Shown: piece after piece, positions 35,547-43,796 of the stretch
Position numbering within the stretch: position 1 is the stretch's first letter
Layout: every line of letters begins with the position of its first letter
DNA from: Dysgonomonadaceae bacterium PH5-43
Lineage (GTDB): Bacteria; Bacteroidota; Bacteroidia; Bacteroidales; Azobacteroidaceae
DNA length: 64,000 bases
NCBI GenBank assembly: GCA_029916745.1
Contig: JARXWK010000001.1
Location: 62,001-126,000 of the forward strand
Reading direction: 5' to 3'
Position numbers and translations under genes: made by a program
Notes under the pieces: generated by a model
Told to the model about the DNA's origin: nothing
The model's database searches: none
Seen by the model: the letters and a program-made list of their open reading frames with translations, nothing else

Positions 35547-36965
35547 ATGAAAAAGACAATAATAAATACAATCAGTCAATCGGTGCTTGCTGATTTGCAA
35601 ACCCCTGTAAGTATTTATCTAAAAGTTAGAGACACCTTTACCGAGTCGGCATTACTCGAATCTTCTGATTATCATAGTAACGAAAATTCTATATCTTTTA
35701 TAGGGGTAGACCCTATAGCTCGCTTCGAAGTTAACAATAAACGGGTAACAATGACTTTCCCTTCGGGTTATAAAGAAATGATTTCGGTAGAGAATAATAA
35801 TGATAATATTAATATTCCTGACTTACTGCAAGAGTTTATACATTCATTCGAAATAAATAACAACAATAATAATACAGGCTACAACGGATTGTTTGGTTAT
35901 ACTTCTTACGATGCTGTAAAATATTTCGAAGAAATAAGCATTAACAATACCTCTAAAGAAAACAAAACTCCCGAAATGATTTACATCTTTTATCGCTTCA
36001 TTATAGTTGTTAATCATTTCAAAAACGAAATGACTATAGTCGAGAATGTTGTTGAAGGCACTAAAAGTCGTATGGATTATATAGTAGGTATACTTAATAA
36101 CCGCAATTATGCTTCGTATAACTTTATGGCTAAAGGTAAAGAAACTTCTGATATTACAGATGAAGAATATAAAGAAATGGTTCGAAAAGGCATATCACAC
36201 TGTAAACGTGGCGACGTTTTTCAAATAGTTTTATCAAGAAGATTTTCTCAACCATTTACAGGAGATGATTTTAAAGTTTACCGTGCTTTAAGATCTATAA
36301 ATCCTTCACCTTATTTATTCTATTTCGATTTTGGTTCGTTCCGAATATTTGGTTCAAGTCCGGAAATACATTGTGGAATTTCTAAAGGGAAAGCCTATAT
36401 CGACCCTATAGCTGGAACTTTTAAGCGTACGGGCGATGATGAAAAAGATAAAAATCTGGCTCGTCAGCTTTTAGAAGATCCTAAAGAAAATGCCGAACAC
36501 GTGATGCTTGTAGACCTTGCTCGTAACGATTTAAGTAAAAACACTCGTAATGTTCAACTCGGCTTTTATAAAGAAATACAATTTTACTCTCACGTTATTC
36601 ATCTTGTTTCGCGTGTTATTGGAGATGTAAAAGAAGAAACAAATACAATAAAAATATATGCTGACACATTTCCTGCAGGAACTCTATCTGGTGCTCCAAA
36701 GGTAAGAGCTATGGAATTAATTAGAGACATAGAACACCACAATAGAGGTGTTTATGGAGGTTGTATTGGTTACATAGGACTAAATGGCGATATAAATCAG
36801 GCTATTACTATACGCACCTTTGTTAGTGTTGATAATACGCTACACTATCAAGCAGGAGCTGGTATTGTGTCTCGCTCTAACGAAGATTCGGAACTGCAAG
36901 AAGTAAACAATAAATTAGGAGCATTAAAGAGTGCAATAGACCGAGCTGAACAAATAATTAATTAG
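35547..36965 (+). CDS. trpE: Anthranilate synthase component I
   Basis: Converts chorismate with ammonia to anthranilate. I start at ATG 35547 (MKKTIINTISQSVLADLQTP), because the frame from 35529 adds six unrelated residues overlapping trpB. Motifs: the LESSDYHSNENSISFIG feedback-binding region (LLES motif near residue 35), GDVFQIVLSRRF near 225, the FGSSPE segment, and FPAGTLSGAPKVRAMELI near 380 with the Thr/Ala-Pro catalytic signature. About 472 residues, full length. Feedback inhibition by Trp is expected from the LLES motif. Confidence 0.95.
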   Translation: MKKTIINTISQSVLADLQTPVSIYLKVRDTFTESALLESSDYHSNENSISFIGVDPIARFEVNNKRVTMTFPSGYKEMISVENNNDNINIPDLLQEFIHSFEINNNNNNTGYNGLFGYTSYDAVKYFEEISINNTSKENKTPEMIYIFYRFIIVVNHFKNEMTIVENVVEGTKSRMDYIVGILNNRNYASYNFMAKGKETSDITDEEYKEMVRKGISHCKRGDVFQIVLSRRFSQPFTGDDFKVYRALRSINPSPYLFYFDFGSFRIFGSSPEIHCGISKGKAYIDPIAGTFKRTGDDEKDKNLARQLLEDPKENAEHVMLVDLARNDLSKNTRNVQLGFYKEIQFYSHVIHLVSRVIGDVKEETNTIKIYADTFPAGTLSGAPKVRAMELIRDIEHHNRGVYGGCIGYIGLNGDINQAITIRTFVSVDNTLHYQAGAGIVSRSNEDSELQEVNNKLGALKSAIDRAEQIIN

Positions 36966-36967
36966 TT

Positions 36968-37531
36968 ATGAAAATTCTTCTATTAGATAATTACGATTCA
37001 TTCACTTATAATTTAGTTCATATTATAAATGAAGTAGGCTATGAAGTAGATGTGTATCGTAACGATAAAATAAGTATTGAAGCTGTAGATAAATACGATA
37101 AAATAATACTCTCTCCTGGGCCTGGCATTCCTTCCGAAGCTGGTTTGCTTCTACCTATAATTAAGAAGTATGCACATTGTAAAAGTTTTTTAGGTGTTTG
37201 CTTAGGACATCAAGCTATAGCTGAAGCTTTCGGTGGTGGGCTTATCAATTTAGAATATGTATATCATGGAGTTTCGTCTCCTATCAATATAATAGCAGAC
37301 GATAAGATATTCAATAATATTCCTTCTAAAATAGAAGTCGGAAGGTATCATTCTTGGGTTGTTGACAGAAACACATTCCCTAACGAACTGTTGATAACGG
37401 CTGTCGATAACGAAAATAAAATAATGGCTCTAAAACATAAAACGTTAGACATACATGGTGTGCAATTTCACCCCGAATCTGTGCTTACATCATTTGGGAA
37501 AGATATAATAAAACAATTTCTTGCATCGTAA
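36968..37531 (+). CDS. trpG: Anthranilate synthase component II (glutamine amidotransferase)
   Basis: Supplies ammonia from glutamine to TrpE. Class I amidotransferase with LLLDNYDSFTYNLV at the N-terminus, the LSPGPGIPSEAG oxyanion region near residue 49, catalytic Cys in FLGVCLGHQAIAEAFGG near residue 77, and the HGVQFHPESVLT His/Glu pair near residue 167. At 187 residues it is a stand-alone TrpG. It begins two bases after the trpE stop, consistent with tight coupling. Confidence 0.95.
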   Translation: MKILLLDNYDSFTYNLVHIINEVGYEVDVYRNDKISIEAVDKYDKIILSPGPGIPSEAGLLLPIIKKYAHCKSFLGVCLGHQAIAEAFGGGLINLEYVYHGVSSPINIIADDKIFNNIPSKIEVGRYHSWVVDRNTFPNELLITAVDNENKIMALKHKTLDIHGVQFHPESVLTSFGKDIIKQFLAS

Positions 37532-37546
37532 AAGATTAATTAAATA

Positions 37547-38548
37547 ATGAAAACAACATTGAACCGATTATTTGAGCATCAGTACCTAAGCAGAGAAGAA
37601 GCTCGCAATATATTGAGCAACATGGCTCAAGGAGAATATAACGAAAGTCAGATAGCGGCTTTCATTACAGTATATTTTATGCGGAGTATAAGCGTAGACG
37701 AAATACTTGGCTTTAGAGATGCTTTGTTGGAAACACGTGTGAATGTAGATGAGCTTCGAGAGTATAATCCGATAGACATTGTGGGTACTGGCGGCGATGG
37801 TAAAAACACTTTCAACATATCAACTGCTGCTTGTTTTGTAACGGCAGGTGCTGGATATAAAGTTGTTAAGCACGGAAACTATGGAGCTACTTCTGTAAGT
37901 GGAGCTTCTAATGTTATGGAAGAACACGGGGTTAAGTTTTCAGACAAAATAGATTTACATAAAAAATCGCTCGACGAAACAAACATTGCTTATCTACACG
38001 CTTCGCTGTTTAATAAAGCATTGAAAGCGGTAGCTCCGGTACGGAAAGCTTTGGCTGTAAAAACTTTCTTCAATATACTTGGTCCATTAGTGAATCCTAT
38101 AATTCCTAAACGTCAAGTATTAGGTGTTTACGACCTAAAGATGGCTCGGCTTTATAATTATATCTTTCAAGAAAGCGGTAATGATTTTACAATAGTGCAT
38201 AGTCTTGACGGCTACGATGAAATATCTCTTACCGACACTTTTAAGATTATCAATAAATATGATGAACGTATTTACACTCCCGAAGAACTTGGTTTTAATA
38301 AGGTTAACCCTGACGAACTTTTCGGTGGGTACACCACTAAAGATGCAGCTCTTATATTTGATAATGTTTTAGCTAACTGCGCTACCGAAGCTCAAAAAAA
38401 TGTTGTTATTGTAAACTCTGCAACAGCTATACAAACGATAGAACCTTCGCTCAACTTTCAAACTTGTATTGCTAAAGCCAAAGAATCGTTAGAGTCGGGC
38501 AAAGCTAAACATACTTTTATTAAGTTTTTAGAAATAAATAAACTATGA
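37547..38548 (+). CDS. trpD: Anthranilate phosphoribosyltransferase
   Basis: Adds phosphoribosyl to anthranilate. The 333 residues include VGTGGDGKNTFNISTAACFV near residue 81 (the GTGGD PRPP-binding motif), VVKHGNYGATSVSGASNVMEEHG near residue 104 and FNILGPLVNPIIPKRQVLGVY near residue 176. The usual acidic pair appears as DEISLTD near residue 224. It overlaps trpC by four bases (ATGA). Confidence 0.95.
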   Translation: MKTTLNRLFEHQYLSREEARNILSNMAQGEYNESQIAAFITVYFMRSISVDEILGFRDALLETRVNVDELREYNPIDIVGTGGDGKNTFNISTAACFVTAGAGYKVVKHGNYGATSVSGASNVMEEHGVKFSDKIDLHKKSLDETNIAYLHASLFNKALKAVAPVRKALAVKTFFNILGPLVNPIIPKRQVLGVYDLKMARLYNYIFQESGNDFTIVHSLDGYDEISLTDTFKIINKYDERIYTPEELGFNKVNPDELFGGYTTKDAALIFDNVLANCATEAQKNVVIVNSATAIQTIEPSLNFQTCIAKAKESLESGKAKHTFIKFLEINKL

Positions 38549-39345
38549 ATATTTTAGAAACTATATGCAACAATAAGCACATAGAGATAGCACGACAAAA
38601 AGAGGCTGCTCCCCTATCTTATGTAAAAAACTTAGCAGAAGAACAAGTTCAGACTATACAACGCACCTCATTCAAACAATCTCTAAACAATTCAAAAACA
38701 GGAATAATTGCCGAGTTTAAAAGAAAATCTCCATCTAAAGGGTGGATACATCAGAATGCAAATATAGCATCTATAGTTAAAGGGTATGAAGATGCAGGTG
38801 CTGCTGCTATCTCTTGTCTTACCGACGAACATTTTTTTGGTGGTTCGTTCAACGATTTCAAAACAGCAAGAAGTATTATATCTAAAATACCTCTATTAAG
38901 AAAAGATTTTATTGTTGATGAATATCAGATATATCAATCAAAGGTAATGAAAGCTGATGTTATTCTTCTTATAGCGGCGTGCCTTACTCCCGACGAAACT
39001 TACCGTTTTACCAATATAGCGCACAACTTAAAAATGGAAGTTCTTCTCGAAATACACAACGAACAAGAGCTCGAACATATTCAGCCTAACATAGATGTTA
39101 TCGGCATTAACAACAGAAACTTAAAAACTTTCGTTACGAATATTCAGCACACGATAGATTTATCGCACAAAATACCCCAAAGTTTCACTAAAATTTCAGA
39201 AAGTGGATTATCTGATAGTAAAACTGTTATAAACTTAAGAAAAGAAGGGTTTAAGGGTTTCCTTATGGGAGAAAATTTTATGAAAACAGAAAGCCCTGCT
39301 AATACTCTTCAACAATTTATTAAAGATATCGAATATGAAAATTAA
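38545..39345 (+). CDS. trpC: Indole-3-glycerol phosphate synthase
   Basis: Closes the indole ring from CdRP. TIM-barrel enzyme of 266 residues. The catalytic Lys is in IIAEFKRKSPSKGWI near residue 53; the next signatures are ISCLTDEHFFGGSFNDF near residue 90, PLLRKDFIVDEYQIYQSK near residue 115 and IGINNRNLKTF near residue 187. It is not fused to TrpF here, unlike in enterobacteria. It overlaps trpF by eleven bases. Confidence 0.95.
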   Translation: MNILETICNNKHIEIARQKEAAPLSYVKNLAEEQVQTIQRTSFKQSLNNSKTGIIAEFKRKSPSKGWIHQNANIASIVKGYEDAGAAAISCLTDEHFFGGSFNDFKTARSIISKIPLLRKDFIVDEYQIYQSKVMKADVILLIAACLTPDETYRFTNIAHNLKMEVLLEIHNEQELEHIQPNIDVIGINNRNLKTFVTNIQHTIDLSHKIPQSFTKISESGLSDSKTVINLRKEGFKGFLMGENFMKTESPANTLQQFIKDIEYEN

Positions 39346-39958
39346 AGTTTGCGGAATGAAATATTCCGACAATATAAAAGAACTGCTTAATCTTCCTATA
39401 GATATGATGGGATTAATATTCTATCCTAAATCGCCAAGATACACAAACGAATATATTTCTAACATTAAATATGCCGAGAAGAATATTGAGCTTGTAGGTG
39501 TGTTCGTAAATGAATCATTCGAGAATATTATAACAAAAGTAAAGGAATTCAATTTAAACATTGTACAACTTCACGGCAACGAAGAACCAACACTTTGTGT
39601 AAATCTAAAAAAGCAAGGCTTAAAAATTATAAAAGCTATATCAATAAAAGACGAGAGAAGTTTTAATATTTGTGATATTTACGATAATTGCGATTATCTT
39701 TTATTTGATACTTCAACTTCTGCTTACGGTGGCTCTGGTAAAAAATTCGATTGGAATACATTATCTCATTACAAAGGCTCTACTCCATTTTTATTAAGTG
39801 GTGGTATTGACGATGTAGATGCCGAAAAGATTAAAAACATAAAACACAATATGTTTGCTGGCATAGATTTAAACAGCAAATTTGAATTATCGCCTGGAAT
39901 GAAAGACATAAACAAATTAAAAAAATTTATAAACATTATACGATATGAACAAGATTAA
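39335..39958 (+). CDS. trpF: Phosphoribosylanthranilate isomerase
   Basis: Amadori rearrangement of PRA to CdRP. The 207-residue barrel begins [17 protein letters not shown] with the catalytic Cys, then [47 protein letters not shown] with the catalytic Asp, and FLLSGGI and GIDLNSKFE at the phosphate site. Overlaps trpC by eleven and trpA by fourteen bases, so all three are translationally coupled. Confidence 0.95.
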   Translation: MKIKVCGMKYSDNIKELLNLPIDMMGLIFYPKSPRYTNEYISNIKYAEKNIELVGVFVNESFENIITKVKEFNLNIVQLHGNEEPTLCVNLKKQGLKIIKAISIKDERSFNICDIYDNCDYLLFDTSTSAYGGSGKKFDWNTLSHYKGSTPFLLSGGIDDVDAEKIKNIKHNMFAGIDLNSKFELSPGMKDINKLKKFINIIRYEQD

Positions 39959-40709
39959 TGAATTATTCAAAAACAAAAAAAGTAATATAGTTTCTATATA
40001 CTTTACAGCAGGATTTCCTAAACTCGAAAGCACAACCAAAATTATTCTCGAACTACAAAACGAAGGGGTAGATTTAATAGAAGTTGGTGTTCCTTTTTCA
40101 GACCCTATGGCCGATGGTCCTGTTATACAGCAAAGCGGCTCTATTGCCCTTCGTAATGGTATGACTATGAAATTGCTTTTCTCTCAATTAGCATCAATAA
40201 AAGACGAAGTAAATATACCTCTAATTATGATGGGATACCTAAACCCCATTATGCAATATGGATTTGAAAAATTTTGCGAAGATTGTAAGTTATCTGGAAT
40301 ATCAGGAATGATAATCCCCGACCTACCTTTTGCAGAATACATAAATAATTACAAGCCTATAGCCGACCGTTACAACTTAAAAGTAATTATGCTTATTACA
40401 CCCGAAACATCAGAAGAACGTATACGCAATATCGATTCTAATACCGACAGTTTCATTTATATGGTTTCGTCGGCTTCAACAACTGGAGCACAAAACAACT
40501 TCGATAACAAGAAACAAGAATATTTTCATCGCATCAACAGTATGCAATTAAAAAACCCACGATTAATTGGCTTTGGTATTTCAAATAGAGAAACGCTACA
40601 ATCGGCATTCGACAATGCTGCAGGAGCTATTATAGGTAGTAAATTTATTTCTTTATTGGAAGAAACTGGAAGTGTAAAAGACGCAATAAAAGGATTAGGA
40701 ATCTATTGA
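39945..40709 (+). CDS. trpA: Tryptophan synthase alpha chain
   Basis: Cleaves indole-3-glycerol phosphate, passing indole to TrpB. The 254 residues contain the catalytic Glu in [21 protein letters not shown] near residue 48 and Asp in [12 protein letters not shown] near residue 122, then [14 protein letters not shown] near residue 178. It is the last gene of the operon; the terminator within array D lies about 125 bases downstream. Confidence 0.95.
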   Translation: MNKINELFKNKKSNIVSIYFTAGFPKLESTTKIILELQNEGVDLIEVGVPFSDPMADGPVIQQSGSIALRNGMTMKLLFSQLASIKDEVNIPLIMMGYLNPIMQYGFEKFCEDCKLSGISGMIIPDLPFAEYINNYKPIADRYNLKVIMLITPETSEERIRNIDSNTDSFIYMVSSASTTGAQNNFDNKKQEYFHRINSMQLKNPRLIGFGISNRETLQSAFDNAAGAIIGSKFISLLEETGSVKDAIKGLGIY

Positions 40710-40769
40710 AGGAATATTTATGTGAAGTAACCACAAATACACTTCGCATAAATACTTAATTATCAGCAA

Positions 40770-40867
40770 TTAGTGCTTCACAAAAAATCTCACTGTGTTA
40801 CAAAAAACTCTCAGTGTTTTTCACCTCGAAATTCATTGTGTTTTTTAAAAAACACAGTGTCTTTTTT
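40770..40867. repeat. Array D (copy 1): units at 21-22 bp with core CACTGTG-like
   Basis: Cores CACTGTG (40791), CAGTGTT (40812) and CATTGTG (40834) are spaced 21-22 bp, followed by an inverted core CACAGTG (40853); a weaker unit lies near 40771. The same core with CTCACTGTG recurs at 59198-59292. Located after trpA; the last units form the operon terminator. No frame. Confidence 0.75.
40834..40867 (+). terminator. Terminator of the trp operon formed by the last units of array D
   Basis: CATTGTGTTTTTT (40834-40846) pairs with AAAAAACACAGTG (40847-40859), followed by TCTTTTTTC. The hairpin is made from a direct and an inverted copy of the array core. Confidence 0.72.
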
Positions 40868-40900
40868 CTGCAACTAACTGCAAAAATTAATTATTATAGA

Positions 40901-40908
40901 TACCTTTG
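40901..40908 (+). promoter_or_regulatory. -7 box of surE
   Basis: TACCTTTG, 21 bases before the surE ATG; no clear -33 TTG. Confidence 0.65.
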
Positions 40909-40928
40909 TATTTATAATATTAATAGCG

Positions 40929-41708
40929 ATGAACAATATCAAAAATAAACCTCTTATTCTGGTTACTAACGACGATGGAGTAAGGGCTAAAGGCATTAAC
41001 GAATTAATAAAACATATTGCCGACTTAGGACGTATAGTTGTAGTAGCTCCCGAATATCCTCAGTCGGGTATGTCGAGTGCCATAACTTCTATTAATCCTC
41101 TTAGAGTAAAGCTGTTGAGCGATAATGAGAATCTGAAAATTTATAGTTGTTCGGGTACTCCCGTAGATTGCGTTAAGCTGGGAGTGAACGAGCTATTAGA
41201 GCGTAAACCCGACATAGTAGTATCGGGAATAAATCACGGCTCTAACGCTGGTATAAGCGTAATTTATTCAGGAACTATGGGTGCTGCTATAGAAGGTTGT
41301 ATATTTGGCATTCCATCAGTAGGGCTTTCGCTTACCGATCACGATTATGATGCCGACTTCTCTGAGGCTCTGAAATACTGCCGTATGGTAGTCGAGAACG
41401 TAATTAAACACAGCTTGCCAAAAGGTGTTTGCCTAAATCTGAATGTTCCGAATATCGACAATGTTAAAGGCTTGAAGGTGTGTAGTCAGACTAAAGGTAA
41501 ATGGACTCAAGAGTTTCAACCCAGTAAAGACCCTTCGGGGAAAACAATCTATTGGCTAACTGGCGAATTTGATAACGAAGATAAAGACAATAAAGAGAAC
41601 GACGATTGGGCGTTAGACAATGGATATGCCGCTTTAGTGCCAGTGCAGATAGATATGACAGCCTATCACTTTATGGAGTCGTTAAAAGAATGGGAAGTTA
41701 ATCTATGA
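40929..41708 (+). CDS. surE: 5'/3'-nucleotidase SurE
   Basis: Metal-dependent nucleoside monophosphate phosphatase of the stationary-phase survival family. The 259 residues hold LVTNDDGVRAKGINELI with the metal-binding Asp pair (about residues 12-18), VVVAPEYPQSGMSSAIT near residue 40, SCSGTPVDCVKLGVNEL near 77 and VSGINHGSNAGISVIYSGTMGAAIEG near 97. It overlaps lpxB by four bases (ATGA); surE next to lipid A genes is a common pairing in Bacteroidetes. Confidence 0.95.
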   Translation: MNNIKNKPLILVTNDDGVRAKGINELIKHIADLGRIVVVAPEYPQSGMSSAITSINPLRVKLLSDNENLKIYSCSGTPVDCVKLGVNELLERKPDIVVSGINHGSNAGISVIYSGTMGAAIEGCIFGIPSVGLSLTDHDYDADFSEALKYCRMVVENVIKHSLPKGVCLNLNVPNIDNVKGLKVCSQTKGKWTQEFQPSKDPSGKTIYWLTGEFDNEDKDNKENDDWALDNGYAALVPVQIDMTAYHFMESLKEWEVNL

Positions 41709-42841
41709 AATATTATCTTATAGCTGGCGAAGCTTCGGGCGACTTACACGCTTCTAACTTAATGAAATCTCTGAAAGAGGTTGATGCTAATGCCGATTTC
41801 AGATACTTCGGTGGCGACCTTATGCAAGCCGTTGGTGGTACTTTGGTTAAGCATTATAAGGAAATGGCTTTTATGGGCTTTATACCCGTATTGCTTAATC
41901 TTAAAACTATATTCAAGAATATGAGTATAGCTCGTGAAGATATTAAGGCTTACAATCCTGATGTGGTTATACTGATAGATTATCCTGGCTTTAATCTTAA
42001 GATGGCTAACTTCGTTAAACAACAGCTAAACATTCCTGTATTTTATTATATATCGCCCAAAATATGGGCTTGGAAAGAGTATCGCATAAAGAATATTAAA
42101 CGAGATGTTGATAAGATGTTTTGCATACTTCCTTTTGAGGTCGACTTCTATAAGAAACATAATTTCCCTGTAGAGTACGTAGGTAATCCTACGGTTGATG
42201 CTTTGGCTTTAAGAGAGCATAAAGATGAAACGTTTGATGAGTTTTGTTCGACTAACTCGTTAAACAACAAGCCAATAATAGCTCTACTGGCTGGTAGCAG
42301 AAAGCAAGAGATTAAAGACAATCTGCCTACTATGATTAAGGTTGCTTCGGAGTATAAAGACTATCAGATTGTAATAGCTGGAGCTCCTGGCATATCACCC
42401 GACTATTATTCGTTATTCTTAAAAGACAGTGATGTTAGCATTGTGTTCGACCAAACATATAGACTACTTAAACAGTCTGACGCTGCTTTGGTAACCTCTG
42501 GCACTGCTACTTTAGAAACTGCATTGTTGAGAGTTCCTCAGGTTGTATGTTATAAAACTCCTGTTAAGCACATTGTTACCTTTGTATGGAACAATTTCTT
42601 TAAGGTTAAATACATATCGTTGGTTAATCTTATCGCCAACAAAACGGTTGTTAAAGAGTTATTTGGCAAATACTTTTCGCCTAAACTTATCTCTAACGAA
42701 TTGAATGATATTTTATATAATAAGGAGTATCGCAATAAGATGCTTGATGAATACGAGCTTGTTGCGTCTCGCTTGGGTAGTGTTGGTGCTTCGCATAAGG
42801 CAGCCCAAGCTATGCTTGGGAAGTTAAAAGATAAAAACTAA
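41705..42841 (+). CDS. lpxB: Lipid-A-disaccharide synthase
   Basis: GT19 glycosyltransferase joining UDP-diacylglucosamine and lipid X to the lipid A disaccharide at the inner membrane. Of 378 residues, the start MKYYLIAGEASGDLHASNL is diagnostic; IDYPGFNLKMA near residue 97, YYISPKIWAWKEYRIKNIK near residue 117, IALLAGSRKQEIKDNLP near residue 196 and VTSGTATLETALLRVPQVVCYKT near residue 263 follow. The last residues KLKDKN and the stop codon are encoded by the TAAAA-type spacer sequence of the downstream hairpin element, which may have replaced the original end. Confidence 0.94.
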   Translation: MKYYLIAGEASGDLHASNLMKSLKEVDANADFRYFGGDLMQAVGGTLVKHYKEMAFMGFIPVLLNLKTIFKNMSIAREDIKAYNPDVVILIDYPGFNLKMANFVKQQLNIPVFYYISPKIWAWKEYRIKNIKRDVDKMFCILPFEVDFYKKHNFPVEYVGNPTVDALALREHKDETFDEFCSTNSLNNKPIIALLAGSRKQEIKDNLPTMIKVASEYKDYQIVIAGAPGISPDYYSLFLKDSDVSIVFDQTYRLLKQSDAALVTSGTATLETALLRVPQVVCYKTPVKHIVTFVWNNFFKVKYISLVNLIANKTVVKELFGKYFSPKLISNELNDILYNKEYRNKMLDEYELVASRLGSVGASHKAAQAMLGKLKDKN

Positions 42842-43070
42842 AAGATAAAAGTTAGAGCTACCAAAAGGTAGTATTTGCATAGTTCGGTAGTTGTATGGAT
42901 AAAAGGCTGAAAGCCTTTTGCTGCCTTATCTCTGGAGACGCGGCACGCCACGTCTCTACTGTGCATTGCGATTGGCTTCGCTTGTCGCCAACTTTTCTCT
43001 TTTAGTTTTTAGTTTTTAACTTGTGCAAAGCACACCAACTTTTAGTTTTTAACTTTTAGTTTTTAGTTTA
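42831..43070. repeat. Hairpin-mosaic element R1 (short form)
   Basis: Between lpxB and trmN6. It begins inside the lpxB stop region with ACTAAAAGATAAAAG spacer, then small hairpins: CTACC-AAAA-GGTAG, AAAAGGCTGAAAGCCTTTT, a 20-bp AGACG...CGTCT hairpin, then GTGC-AAA-GCAC within TTTTTAGTTTTTAAC spacer. Except for the loops it matches the reverse complement of R2 (60230-60385). It lacks the CCTTAGG...GTACGGC core of R2-R4. Confidence 0.85.
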
Positions 43071-43091
43071 ATTTTTTTGAATAAAAAAATT

Positions 43092-43796
43092 ATGAGTAAT
43101 CCTTTTTTTCATTTTAAGAAGTTTACAGTTTATCACAATCTTTGCGCAATGAAGGTTGGTACCGATGCCGTATTGCTTGGAGCTTGGAGTAATCACACTT
43201 CTGCTCGCTGGATATTAGATGTTGGCACAGGTTCGGGAGTTATAGCTTTGATGTTGTCGCAAAGGTTTAGCGATGCTAAGGTAGATGCTATAGACATAGA
43301 CGAGGGAGCTTATCAACAAGCTTGTATTAACTTTAATAATTCTCCTTTTAAGGATAGGCTTAAGGCTTTTAACGAGAGTTTCTTAGAGTTTTCTCCACAA
43401 TATAAATACGACCTTATAGTGTCTAATCCTCCTTACTTCAACAACTCTTTGCTGTCGCCTAATCATTCAAGAACTTTAGCCCGACACACTACCGAACTAA
43501 ATCTTAATACGCTTATAGAGAAGGCTAAATCGTTATTAAACGATAAAGGAATATTAGCACTCGTGCTCCCCTACTCTTCGTTAGAAACTACAGTTGATAT
43601 AGCTAACGATAATGGATTGCATCTGGTGCGTTCCTTATCTGTAAAGCCAATGGAAAATCGCCCACCAAAAAGAGTTTTACTTGAGTTTTCAAACTCTTTT
43701 GGCGAACAAATAAATAAAGAGTTAGTTCTTGAGCTATCAAGACATAATTACAGTCTCGAATATAAAGCCTTAACTAAAGATTTTATGTTAGATTAA
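43092..43796 (+). CDS. trmN6: tRNA1(Val) adenine-N6-methyltransferase-like protein
   Basis: SAM-dependent methyltransferase of the YfiC/TrmN6 family, methylating A37 of tRNA-Val in E. coli. I take ATG 43092 (MSNPFFHFKKFTVYHN); a TTG at 43077 is possible but lies against the repeat. Motif I LDVGTGSGVIALMLSQR is near residue 40, the acidic AIDIDEGA near residue 65, and the catalytic DLIVSNPPYFNNSLLSPN near residue 115, typical of N6-adenine enzymes. It has 234 residues. Its last four bases overlap the convergent glnN gene. Hairpin element R1 provides its upstream region. Confidence 0.88.
   Translation: MSNPFFHFKKFTVYHNLCAMKVGTDAVLLGAWSNHTSARWILDVGTGSGVIALMLSQRFSDAKVDAIDIDEGAYQQACINFNNSPFKDRLKAFNESFLEFSPQYKYDLIVSNPPYFNNSLLSPNHSRTLARHTTELNLNTLIEKAKSLLNDKGILALVLPYSSLETTVDIANDNGLHLVRSLSVKPMENRPPKRVLLEFSNSFGEQINKELVLELSRHNYSLEYKALTKDFMLD

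Noticed and set aside
40770-40867. Array D as coding sequence or part of surE
   Set aside because: All frames are interrupted and surE has its own promoter and start after it.
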